Positions 1 through 6,435 of a stretch of 15,763 bases of DNA are shown piece after piece. The stretch is from Candidatus Aminicenantes bacterium UBA876. GTDB taxonomy: Bacteria > Acidobacteriota > Aminicenantia > UBA2199. The notes below the pieces were generated by a model. That model was not told the origin of the DNA, did not search any database, and was given only the letters and a program-made list of their open reading frames with translations. Position 1 is the first letter of the stretch. The number at the start of each line of letters is the position of its first letter. The stretch lies in the NCBI GenBank assembly GCA_002294665.1, contig DBFQ01000063.1, positions 1 through 15,763 on the forward strand, in the 5' to 3' direction. The translations under genes were made by a program, and so were the position numbers.

Positions 1-2
1 AA

Positions 3-89
3 AAATGGACTTCTCGCCTCAGGGACTGGCCGATGATATACTCGCAACTGATGATCTTTTTTGAGGAAAGGATGGAAGCTTATTTATGA
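3..89 (+). pseudogene. possible C-terminal tail of a transposase, cut by the window edge
   Basis: Reading frame 3 is open from the left edge to a TGA at 87-89 and encodes 28 residues, including the stretch RLRDWPMIYSQLMIFFEERM. This resembles, from memory, the end of some IS transposases (a tryptophan followed by an aliphatic 'QL.I.FEER' helix). It is followed about 12 bp later by a sequence that looks like an IS terminal region (near 103-128, tttacacagaaaacttgaca). Too little is in view to name a family. It could also be the end of an unrelated gene or chance coding; frame 2 is also open for about 20 codons. Confidence 0.25.
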
Positions 90-129
90 TGCTTCTCAGG
101 AGTTTACACAGAAAACTTGACATTCTCTC

Positions 130-207
130 CATCACCGCTCCGGAAAGTTCCTGCATCACCGTTCGGTAGGTAACTTCATCACCGAGCATCAGGTTCCCCC
201 ATCACCG
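130..207 (+). repeat. CATCACCG array, four boxes at 24/23/23-bp spacing
   Basis: Exact CATCACCG octamers begin at 130, 154, 177 and 200. The spacers are only loosely alike (three carry an AGTTC, GGTAAC or GGTTCC core in similar places). The near two-turn spacing places the boxes on one face of the helix, as for iterons or operator sites, but no replication gene is nearby. An alternative is a decayed tandem repeat or repeats near an IS end. Confidence 0.7.
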
Positions 208-228
208 CGCCTTTTTTTACATGCTTTT

Positions 229-256
229 TTCTACTTTCTACCTTCTACGTTCTACA
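229..256 (+). repeat. TTCTACN heptamer tandem repeat, four units
   Basis: Four uninterrupted 7-bp units TTCTACT, TTCTACC, TTCTACG, TTCTACA, in which only the seventh base varies. A related three-unit array in the same orientation lies at 6334-6354, and both are followed by GGG. This resembles the short tandemly repeated heptamers known from cyanobacterial intergenic DNA, although the sequence differs. Confidence 0.85.
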
Positions 257-285
257 GGGTATTTCACGCCCCGGCCCCAATGCTT

Positions 286-355
286 GCACATATTGATTAT
301 CACGCCTTATCCCTTCTTCCGTTTTTAAAGCCCGAAGGGCCTGCCTCCTGTCACC
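286..355 (-). repeat. 70-bp dispersed repeat, copy 1
   Basis: The reverse complement of this segment matches 6258-6327 at 65 of 70 positions. On the minus strand it starts GGTGACAGGAGGCAGGCC, contains a small hairpin GCCC-TTC-GGGC, and ends TGATAATCAATATGTGC. It lies 3' of nupC and in the sense direction of that operon, just as copy 2 lies 3' of the olsF-like gene in its sense direction. No U-tract follows the hairpin, so it is not a standard intrinsic terminator. Confidence 0.9.
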
Positions 356-367
356 TGATACCTGACA
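347..367 (+). repeat. CCTGNNA heptamer tandem repeat, three units
   Basis: Units CCTGTCA, CCTGATA, CCTGACA follow one another at 7-bp spacing and run into CCTTGG. They overlap the last 9 bp of the 70-bp repeat copy 1. A four-unit version lies at 6385-6412. Confidence 0.8.
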
Positions 368-416
368 CCTTGGTTCCACTCGCCGTAATCAGTTGATAGA
401 GTTAGCATAACGCCGT

Positions 417-439
417 CAATGCGGCCATATCCGCCATTG
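417..439 (-). terminator. weak hairpin 3' of nupC
   Basis: CAATGCGG at 417-424 pairs with CCGCCATTG at 431-439 (eight pairs, one bulged base, six-base loop). It lies 27 bp past the nupC stop. No T-run follows on the minus strand, so if it ends transcription it is not by the classical intrinsic mechanism; it may only protect the 3' end. Confidence 0.3.
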
Positions 440-465
440 CAGCAGATCGCTGTGAGAAATGCAGG

Positions 466-1812
466 CTAAATCAGGATTCCAGCCAGGGAAGCGGTTAAAA
501 GGGTGACCAGGCTGCCGCCCAGGACCGCACGCAGGCCCAGGGCCGCGATTTCCGCCTTGCGCGTCGGCGCCATCGGGCCGATACCGCCGATCTGAATACC
601 GATGGAAGAAAAATTGGCAAACCCGCAAAGGGCATAGGTCGCCATGATCACGGATTTCTCGGACAGCAATCCCTGTTTGATCAGGTCGACCAGGTTGACA
701 TAAGCCACGAATTCATTCAGCACAACCTTGGTGCCGAACAGGCTGCCGAACGCCATGGCGTCCGCCGCGGGCACACCGATGCCGATGGCGATGTACTTCA
801 GCAGGAAACCCAGCAACAGCTCCAATGAAAGCGGAGCGCCGAATTCCGACTTGAGCCAGGCGTTGACCTGGATCAGGTCTCCCAGGGAAGCCAGGATGTA
901 ATTGAACATGTACACGAAAGCGATAAACACAATCAGCATGGCCCCGACGTTCAAAGCCAGTTTCAAGCCGTCGGCGGCGCCGGAAGAGGCGGCATCCAGA
1001 AGGTTGGCGGACTCGCGTTCCACCCGGAGGGTCACCTGTCCCCGCGTGCGCGGTTCACCGGTCTCCGGCACCAGGATCTTGGCGATCACCAGAGAAGCCG
1101 GCGCCGCCATCACGCTCGCGGTGATCAGGTGTACCGCGAATGTCAGTTGGGCCTGAGCGATGGGCACTCCCTGGGCCTCAGCCAGGGCGCGGCCCAGCAA
1201 TTGGATGTAACTGGCCATTACGCCTCCCGCAACCGTCGCCATCCCCCCGACCATGATGGTCAGCAGCTCCGATCGCGTCATGTGCGTGATATAGGGCCGC
1301 ACCAGGATAGGGGCCTCGGTCTGGCCGATAAACACATTGGCGCTGTTCGACAGCGATTCCGCGCCGCTGGTCCCCATCAGGCGGGACATGACCGAGGCCA
1401 TCACGCGCACAACCGCCTGCAGGATTCCCAGATGATATAGAACCGCGGTCAATGAAGCGAAAAAGATAATGGTCGGCAACACCTGAAAAGCGAAAAAGAA
1501 TCCCAGGCTGTCGTCACCAGCGCTCACGGCCAGGCTGCCGAACACGAAGCGCGACCCTTCCGTGATAAAGCCCAACAAGGTCACGACGGCACCACCGGCC
1601 CAATCGACCAGCAACTTGGGCCAGGCCAGGGGCGCAAACCATGAACCCATGGTTTTGCCGTGGATGACAAACACCGCCAGAACAGCCTGGAGCAGAAGCC
1701 CCGTCCCGACCAGGCGCCAGCTGATACGGCGGCGGTTGGAAGAGAACGCCACTGCGATCCCCAATACCAGGATCATACCCAGAATTCCGCGCAGAATCGA
1801 CCAGACCGCCAT
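466..1812 (-). CDS. nupC: concentrative nucleoside transporter (CNT/NupC family)
   Basis: A 448-residue inner-membrane protein that imports nucleosides with a cation (Na+ or H+; the sequence does not settle which). Family marks are GQTEAPILVRPY (163-174), the CNT signature G-x-K-x3-NEFVAY at 360-371 (GTKVVLNEFVAY), and CGFANFSSIGIQ at 396-407, all in the substrate and ion-binding core. Hydrophobic segments run through the whole chain, and the length is at the upper end of bacterial CNTs (about 400-450). The ATG at 1810-1812 follows a GGAG about 8 nt upstream. It is the last gene of the udk-prt-ada-nupC operon, 32 nt after adenosine deaminase, which suggests that the imported substrates include adenosine and uridine. 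Family assignment is firm; substrate range is inferred. Confidence 0.95.
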   Translation of the reverse strand: MAVWSILRGILGMILVLGIAVAFSSNRRRISWRLVGTGLLLQAVLAVFVIHGKTMGSWFAPLAWPKLLVDWAGGAVVTLLGFITEGSRFVFGSLAVSAGDDSLGFFFAFQVLPTIIFFASLTAVLYHLGILQAVVRVMASVMSRLMGTSGAESLSNSANVFIGQTEAPILVRPYITHMTRSELLTIMVGGMATVAGGVMASYIQLLGRALAEAQGVPIAQAQLTFAVHLITASVMAAPASLVIAKILVPETGEPRTRGQVTLRVERESANLLDAASSGAADGLKLALNVGAMLIVFIAFVYMFNYILASLGDLIQVNAWLKSEFGAPLSLELLLGFLLKYIAIGIGVPAADAMAFGSLFGTKVVLNEFVAYVNLVDLIKQGLLSEKSVIMATYALCGFANFSSIGIQIGGIGPMAPTRKAEIAALGLRAVLGGSLVTLLTASLAGILI

Positions 1813-1844
1813 CAGCTTTTCTCCATTCGGGATGAGCGGCGCCT

Positions 1845-3050
1845 TCAGAAACGCCGTTCCACCGCCTCAAAATAATCGATCATGCGGCGCACATACCGCC
1901 TTTTTTCCACATAGGTCCCGGGAAAGAAACTGCGTTTGAAGCCGTGAATCACCAGATTCTTCAAGTGTTTTTCATTGAGATCGAAGGCTTCCACGGCACG
2001 CATCATTTCCGCTGAAACCGTGGTGGCCGAAACCGTGCGGTTGTCCGTACAGATGGTCACGGACAACTTGTTTTTCATCATGCGCGCGAACGAGTGGTCT
2101 TCCAGGCGGCGCAGTTCGGGATGGGTCTGCAGGTTCGAAGTCAGGCACACTTCAATGGTGATGCGCCGGTCGCCGATGTATTGCACCAGGTTGTCCACGT
2201 AACGGCTGCGGTCCTTGATGGAAGGATCCGCGATATAATCTTCGTTGAAGAGATGCAGAGCGTGGCCCAGACGGTCGGCATGCAACTCCGTGATGGCCTG
2301 AAAGATGCTTTCCGGCCCGAAGGCTTCCCCCGCGTGGACCGTTTTTTTCAGGAAGTGGCGATGCGCCATGGCATAGGCCGGAGTATGATCCACTGCCGGG
2401 TATCCTTTCTCCTGGCCCGCCAGGTCAAAACCCACAACCGGGATTTTCAGCACATCGCGGGCATGAATGGCCGCGCGCACCAGTTCCTGCGAGGCCAGCG
2501 AAAAGATCCACTTGCGCTCGGAATTGGCATGAACATCCAGCAGGCGGTCATAATAATTGGAAAAGCCGGCATCGAACATCCGCATCGCGCAGGCGATAAT
2601 GCCGTAATCAAACGGAGGCTCGGCACCGCTCTGAACTTCCGGGCGCCGGTTGAACGCCTCTTTGGCGCTCTCCAGGCCCTCGTGCACGGCGCGAAACACA
2701 TCCATGATCCCCATTTGCGGATTCTGGTGCAATTGCGGGGCGAAACGCACTTCGATGTAACGGACTCCTTCCGCCTGGTTGTCTTCCGCCAGTTCCCGCG
2801 CCACCCGCGCCAATGCCTGCGGAGTCTGCATCACGGCGGTCAGGTAACCGAATCCCTTGAGGTATTCCCCGAGATCGGCGTACTGGTGTTTGAAAACGGT
2901 GGCTTTCAATTCGGCTTCACTCCGGCCCGGAAGTTCCACTCCCGCCGCCCCGGCAAGCTCCAGCAACGTGTTCAGGCGCATCGACCCGTCCAGGTGAAGG
3001 TGCAGGTCGGTTTTGGGCATCTGCTCTATGAATTCACGACTGATTTTCAT
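1845..3050 (-). CDS. add: adenosine deaminase
   Basis: A cytosolic zinc hydrolase converting adenosine (or deoxyadenosine) to inosine and ammonia. Visible metal and catalytic residues are HLHLDG at 17-22 (H17, H19), HAGE at 239-242 (H239, E242), the RLGHA region with H263, and TDN at 335-337 (D336). The classical enzyme has Asp-Asp at the last site; here the second is Asn, a variant I recall from actinobacterial and other bacterial ADAs. At 401 residues it is longer than the E. coli enzyme (333); some of the extra length appears to lie around residues 130-185 and at the basic C-terminus. The start ATG overlaps the stop of the upstream phosphoribosyltransferase (ATGA, 3047-3050), indicating coupled translation. 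A related deaminase specificity cannot be excluded. Confidence 0.9.
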   Translation of the reverse strand: MKISREFIEQMPKTDLHLHLDGSMRLNTLLELAGAAGVELPGRSEAELKATVFKHQYADLGEYLKGFGYLTAVMQTPQALARVARELAEDNQAEGVRYIEVRFAPQLHQNPQMGIMDVFRAVHEGLESAKEAFNRRPEVQSGAEPPFDYGIIACAMRMFDAGFSNYYDRLLDVHANSERKWIFSLASQELVRAAIHARDVLKIPVVGFDLAGQEKGYPAVDHTPAYAMAHRHFLKKTVHAGEAFGPESIFQAITELHADRLGHALHLFNEDYIADPSIKDRSRYVDNLVQYIGDRRITIEVCLTSNLQTHPELRRLEDHSFARMMKNKLSVTICTDNRTVSATTVSAEMMRAVEAFDLNEKHLKNLVIHGFKRSFFPGTYVEKRRYVRRMIDYFEAVERRF

Positions 3051-3610
3051 TTCTTTATCTCCTCCAGCATGGCGGCGATTCCCGGTTTGTGGCGGCGGAC
3101 TTCTTCAGCGGTCAGGCCGTCGAGTTCATGGGGAAAGATCAGCCATTTGTCCGTGCAATGCACAAAAAAATCGGGCTGAACCGAAGTCAGGTTGTTTTCC
3201 GGTTTGAAATACACCACGGCCACGCGAACATCCTGCGGCATGTTGCGCCGACAGCGGCGTTGCAGGGTTTCCTTTACGGCCTGAATGCTCAGGCCGGTAT
3301 CGTACACATCATCCACGATCAACAACCCGTCTTCGGCGTTGATCTGATCCACAATGTAATCCAGTCCGTGCACGCGGATTTCGCGGTTGCGCCGCGCAAT
3401 GCCGCTATAGGCGGAAGTTCGGATGGCGATATGGTCGGTCTGGATGCCGTTGAAATCCAGCAGTTCCTGAACGGCAATGCCCACCGGGGTACCTCCACGC
3501 CAGATTCCCACGATGAAGGAAGGGCGAAAACCGCTTTTCAGTACCTGGATCCCCAGACGCATCGAATCGTTCAACAGCGATCCGGCATCGACAAACAACT
3601 TGTCATTCAT
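3047..3610 (-). CDS. purine-type phosphoribosyltransferase (COG2236-like, probable hypoxanthine/xanthine/guanine)
   Basis: A 187-residue type I phosphoribosyltransferase that should join a base to PRPP. The PRPP motif is LLIVDDVYDTG at 96-106, with a GIWRGG loop at 35-40. The WLIFPHE segment at 156-161 recalls the WxxFPWE ending of COG2236 proteins, which bind the base there. I chose the ATG at 3608-3610 because it begins the conserved domain; the longer open frame upstream is out-of-frame uridine kinase sequence. The gene overlaps the udk stop by 8 nt and its own stop overlaps the add start by 4 nt. Downstream of adenosine deaminase activity the natural substrate would be hypoxanthine, but a purine nucleoside phosphorylase is not seen in the window. 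Base specificity is inferred. Confidence 0.85.
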   Translation of the reverse strand: MNDKLFVDAGSLLNDSMRLGIQVLKSGFRPSFIVGIWRGGTPVGIAVQELLDFNGIQTDHIAIRTSAYSGIARRNREIRVHGLDYIVDQINAEDGLLIVDDVYDTGLSIQAVKETLQRRCRRNMPQDVRVAVVYFKPENNLTSVQPDFFVHCTDKWLIFPHELDGLTAEEVRRHKPGIAAMLEEIKK

Positions 3611-4250
3611 CTCTTGTCCCCTCCGCTTGCCGTGCAGACGAAAGGTGTTCACGGATCCGCGCGGCCAATACCTCCACCGCCACCCGGTTGCGAGCGTCCA
3701 ATACCACCAGGTCGGCGTAAACACGGCTGGGATCAACAAAAGCCCGGTGCATGGGACGAACCGTGGCGAGGTATTGCTCCAACACTGAATCCACGTCCCG
3801 TCCCCGCTCGCGGATATCGCGCTCAAGCCTGCGGGACAGGCGGACGTCCTCGTCCACGTCCACAAACACCTTGATATCGAGCAAAGTCCGCAGGCGCGGA
3901 TCGGCCAGGATCAGGATGCCCTCCAGCAGAATCACCGGCGCCGGCTCGACACGAACACCGCCGACCCGCTGGTGGCGATGAAAATCGTATTGGGGAATGA
4001 CCACGGATTTCCCCCCGCGCAACGCTTCAAGGTCCCGTACCAGCGCATCGGTATCCAGGGCGTCGGGATGATCAAAATTCATTTTACCGCGCGATAGCGG
4101 GTCCAGCTCGGATAAGTCCCGATAATAAGCGTCATGGGGAATTCTCAGGACAGGGTCGGGTGGAAAAGCGCGGCAGAGCTCATCGGCCAAGGTGCTTTTG
4201 CCTGCACCGCTGCCGCCGCAAATGCCGATTGTCAGTGATGTTGCCTGCAT
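3603..4250 (-). CDS. udk: uridine kinase
   Basis: A P-loop kinase phosphorylating uridine (and usually cytidine) to the monophosphate in pyrimidine salvage. The Walker A loop GGSGAGKST is at residues 12-20 and the family motif NFDHPDALD follows in the first third. The chosen start at 4250 (MQATSLTIGI) gives 215 residues, close to E. coli Udk (213). In-frame ATGs at 4262 and 4298 would add 4 or 16 poorly conserved residues, and none of the three has a good ribosome site. A TTGACA-17-TACCAT element ends 10 nt before 4250, so the transcript may begin almost at the start codon. It is first in the operon udk-prt-add-nupC. The family is certain; the start is less so. Confidence 0.92.
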   Translation of the reverse strand: MQATSLTIGICGGSGAGKSTLADELCRAFPPDPVLRIPHDAYYRDLSELDPLSRGKMNFDHPDALDTDALVRDLEALRGGKSVVIPQYDFHRHQRVGGVRVEPAPVILLEGILILADPRLRTLLDIKVFVDVDEDVRLSRRLERDIRERGRDVDSVLEQYLATVRPMHRAFVDPSRVYADLVVLDARNRVAVEVLAARIREHLSSARQAEGTRDE

Positions 4251-4260
4251 AATCAGGGCC

Positions 4261-4289
4261 ATGGTAGCACCGGCGCCAAGGCCTGTCAA
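4261..4289 (-). promoter_or_regulatory. candidate sigma-70 promoter of the udk operon
   Basis: On the minus strand TTGACA (4289-4284) is followed after 17 bp by TACCAT (4266-4261), preceded by TG at the extended -10 position (TGCTACCAT). The expected transcription start is about 4253-4255, only a few bases from the ATG at 4250, which would explain the missing Shine-Dalgarno sequence. If the longer ATG at 4298 is used, this promoter would be inside the gene. Confidence 0.5.
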
Positions 4290-4332
4290 TCCACCCATCC
4301 TGATGCAGCCGGCCCGGACCAGACACGCGAAA

Positions 4333-4362
4333 TTGACACTTCTGCCGGGCCTCGGTTATAAT
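4333..4362 (+). promoter_or_regulatory. consensus sigma-70 promoter of the olsF-like gene
   Basis: TTGACA at 4333-4338 and TATAAT at 4357-4362, both perfect hexamers, are separated by 18 bp. The predicted start is near 4369, leaving a leader of about 78 nt before the ATG at 4447. It points away from the udk promoter; the two -35 boxes are 43 bp apart. Confidence 0.85.
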
Positions 4363-4446
4363 TTTACCGCAAAGACGCGGGTGTCTGCCCGGATCTTTTA
4401 AATCCCCGCACAGATTCCGGCGCCGGAAGGAGACAGGTACCAAGGC

Positions 4447-6210
4447 ATGCAACTTCTGAATGTCCGGGAAATGATCGAGGCCAAACAGCCGGATTTCTTT
4501 AAAAAGTACCCGCGTTTCATCAGCCGCCTGATCGTGCGTTTTCTCCACTGGCTGCTGCACATCGAAGAAGCCAACGAATTCATCCGCCGCCACAGCGACA
4601 AGAAAAACTTCGAGTTCATCGACGAAATCTTTGAATTCCTCGACTTTTCTTACCTGTTGACCAGCCGGGACCGGCAGCGGATACCCTCCGAAGGCAAATT
4701 GGTGATCGTATCCAACCATCCCCTTGGCGCCCTCGACGGGCTGGCCATCCTGAAAGCGGTCGGTGAAATCCGCTCCGACGTCAAAGTTGTGGTCAACGAC
4801 GTTCTGGCCGGCATTGATCAGCTCGCAGACCTGTTCCTGCCGTACAACATATTTTCGCCCCAGGCCCAGCGGCAGCGGGTGGGCCAGATCATGCGCGCTT
4901 TCGCCGACGAGGAAGCAGTGCTGTTTTTTCCATCCGCCGAAGTGTCCCGCCTGAAGGCCGGCCGGGTAATGGACGGGTATTGGTACAACGGTCCGGTTTA
5001 CTTTGCGCAGAAATACGAAGTGCCGATCCTGCCCATCTACGTGAAATCGCGCAACTCCATCTGGTTCTACCTGATTTCATTCCTGCACAAAAAATTTTCC
5101 ATGTTCCTGCTGCCCAGGGAGGTGTTCAAAAAACGCGGCAGAAACCTGCGCCTGAAAATCGGCGACCCCATTCCCGGTCGCTACCTCAAACAAAGTCCCA
5201 TTCACCCCAACCTGCTGACCAAGATGCTCAAAAAGCACGTCTACAAACTGGCGCGCAAATCCCGGCCCCAGGTTTTCAAAACCGAGAAAACCATTCTGCA
5301 CCCCATCAGCAAACCTGTTCTCAAGCAGGAATTGATGCAATCCCTTCTGCTCGATACGCCGGAAGAGCACCTGCGTCTTTTCCAGGTGGACTATCAGACC
5401 GCGCCCAACGTGGTGAAAGAAATCGCCCGCCTGCGTGAGATGACTTTCCGGCGGGTGGACGAGGGAACCGGGGGACGGATCGACATGGACGAATACGACC
5501 AGTTCTATGTCCACCTGGTATTGTGGAACGAACAAACCCTGGAAATCGTGGGAGCGTACCGTCTGGTACGGGTGGCGGATGTCCTGCAGCGCTTTCATCG
5601 CCACCACATCTACACGGCTTCCCTGTTCAAATACGCCGGCCGCTTCCAAGCGGTGCTGGAGCAGTCGGCCGAACTGGGCAGGAGTTTTATTCAATACCGC
5701 TACTGGAACACCCGGGCATTGGACTATCTATGGCGGGGAATCGGGTTGTATGTGTCTCAATTCAAGGATCTGCGCTACCTGCTGGGAGCGGTCAGCATCA
5801 GCCACTCCTTCTCCTCCACGGCCAAGAGCCTGATCGTCTACTATTACCGCAAATGGTACGGAGACAAGGAAAACCTGGTGCGGGCGAAATCCCCCTACAT
5901 CATCAGCCGTGAGCAGCTGGCGGAAATGGAGAGCGTGTTTCGCGGCGACAGCGCGGAAAGCGATTTCCCCGTCCTCAAGCAGACGCTGAAGACCCTGGGT
6001 TATGCGGTCCCGGTCCTCTTCCGCCAGTATATCCAGCAATGCCTCCCCGGTGGAGTCCGCTTCATGGATTTCTGCGTGGACCTGGACTTCAATACCGTAG
6101 ACGGCCTGCTGGTAATGGATATGGCCCTGATGGATCCGCGCAAGAAAGAGCGCTATAAGATCACGGGAGCCGCAACAATTGCTGCTGAAGAAACAGAGTT
6201 GAAGAGTTGA
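4447..6210 (+). CDS. olsF: bifunctional aminolipid/ornithine-lipid synthase, OlsF-like (PlsC domain + GNAT acyltransferase)
   Basis: A 587-residue membrane-associated protein with two acyltransferase domains. Residues about 65-270 are a PlsC-type lysolipid O-acyltransferase with NHPLGALDG at 90-98 (H91, D97) and a FPSAEVSR block at 161-168. Residues about 300-560 resemble the OlsB/'hemolysin' GNAT fold that N-acylates ornithine, with the typical ELGRSFIQYRYWN at 409-421. This order and length match OlsF, described from Serratia and Flavobacterium, which makes ornithine lipid by itself. Substrate amino acid (ornithine, lysine, glycine) cannot be read from sequence. An AAGGAGA lies 13 nt before the ATG, a long spacing. 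The last codons lie in an 8-bp tandem repeat. It is transcribed alone, divergent from the salvage operon. Confidence 0.8.
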   Translation: MQLLNVREMIEAKQPDFFKKYPRFISRLIVRFLHWLLHIEEANEFIRRHSDKKNFEFIDEIFEFLDFSYLLTSRDRQRIPSEGKLVIVSNHPLGALDGLAILKAVGEIRSDVKVVVNDVLAGIDQLADLFLPYNIFSPQAQRQRVGQIMRAFADEEAVLFFPSAEVSRLKAGRVMDGYWYNGPVYFAQKYEVPILPIYVKSRNSIWFYLISFLHKKFSMFLLPREVFKKRGRNLRLKIGDPIPGRYLKQSPIHPNLLTKMLKKHVYKLARKSRPQVFKTEKTILHPISKPVLKQELMQSLLLDTPEEHLRLFQVDYQTAPNVVKEIARLREMTFRRVDEGTGGRIDMDEYDQFYVHLVLWNEQTLEIVGAYRLVRVADVLQRFHRHHIYTASLFKYAGRFQAVLEQSAELGRSFIQYRYWNTRALDYLWRGIGLYVSQFKDLRYLLGAVSISHSFSSTAKSLIVYYYRKWYGDKENLVRAKSPYIISREQLAEMESVFRGDSAESDFPVLKQTLKTLGYAVPVLFRQYIQQCLPGGVRFMDFCVDLDFNTVDGLLVMDMALMDPRKKERYKITGAATIAAEETELKS

Positions 6211-6257
6211 AAAGTTGGAGAGTTGAAGAGGGAAGAAGTTGAAAGAGTTGGGGAGAA
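6198..6257 (+). repeat. 8-bp GTTGAAGA-type tandem repeat overlapping the olsF-like stop codon
   Basis: Units at 6198, 6206, 6214, 6222, 6230 and 6238 (GTTGAAGA, GTTGAAAA, GTTGGAGA, GTTGAAGA, GGGAAGAA, GTTGAAAG) and a degenerate one at 6247. The first unit encodes the last residues of the acyltransferase and the second contains its TGA (6208-6210). Because 8 is not a multiple of 3, slippage here would change the C-terminal tail. Confidence 0.85.
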
Positions 6258-6327
6258 GGTGACAGGAGGCAGGCCCTTCGGGCTCTGAAAACAGAAGAAG
6301 TAATAAGGCGTGATAATCAATATGTGC
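6258..6327 (+). repeat. 70-bp dispersed repeat, copy 2
   Basis: Inverted relative to the copy at 286-355, with 65 of 70 identical bases; the five differences cluster in the middle, leaving 27 identical bases at one end and 25 at the other. It starts 48 bp after the olsF-like stop, in the sense direction of that gene. It contains the hairpin GCCC-TTC-GGGC without a U-tract. Confidence 0.9.
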
Positions 6328-6333
6328 GCTGTT

Positions 6334-6354
6334 TTCTACCTTCTCCGTTCTACA
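6334..6354 (+). repeat. TTCTACN heptamer tandem repeat, three units
   Basis: TTCTACC, TTCTCCG, TTCTACA, followed by GGG as in the four-unit array at 229-256. Relative to the 70-bp repeat this block is in the opposite orientation from the first copy, so the two neighbourhoods are not one simple inverted duplication. Confidence 0.75.
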
Positions 6355-6384
6355 GGGCGGCCACTGGGGGGTGTCATATCAAGT

Positions 6385-6412
6385 CCTGATACCTGTAACC
6401 TGACACCTGCCA
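6385..6412 (+). repeat. CCTGNNA heptamer tandem repeat, four units
   Basis: CCTGATA, CCTGTAA, CCTGACA, CCTGCCA at exact 7-bp spacing, then CCTT. It parallels the three units at 347-367, showing that both intergenic regions carry the same two kinds of heptamer. Confidence 0.8.
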
Positions 6413-6435
6413 CCTTCTCTCCAGCTTCTTCCCCT

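Larger units (their letters stand above)
1..465. other. gene-poor repeat-rich intergenic block downstream of nupC
   Basis: No complete gene is visible in these 465 bases. From left to right they hold a possible transposase tail (3-89), a possible IS end (about 103-128), four CATCACCG boxes at 23-24 bp spacing (130-207), four TTCTACN heptamers (229-256), one copy of a 70-bp dispersed repeat (286-355), three CCTGNNA heptamers (347-367) and a short hairpin (417-439) just past the nupC stop. The composition suggests an insertion site that has collected repeats. Confidence 0.7.
6231..6432. repeat. imperfect inverted-repeat arms enclosing the convergent intergenic region
   Basis: GGAAGAAGTTG...GGGAGAAGGTG at 6231-6261 can pair with CACCTTCTCTCCAGCTTCTTCC at 6411-6432, leaving about nine bases looped out on the left. 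The arms are purine- and pyrimidine-rich and sit between the ends of two convergent genes. They may help end transcription on both strands, or may simply reflect low complexity. Confidence 0.45.

Noticed and set aside
130..207. The regularly spaced CATCACCG boxes as a CRISPR array.
   Set aside because: The repeats are only 8 bp and the spacers about 15 bp and partly alike, and no cas genes are present.
286..355. The TTC-loop hairpin in the 70-bp repeat as an intrinsic terminator.
   Set aside because: The stem is about four to six pairs and no U-tract follows it in either copy.
2094..3179. A 361-codon open frame on the plus strand opposite adenosine deaminase.
   Set aside because: It is antisense to a gene with clear family motifs and shows no recognisable domain; GC-rich genes often leave the opposite strand open.
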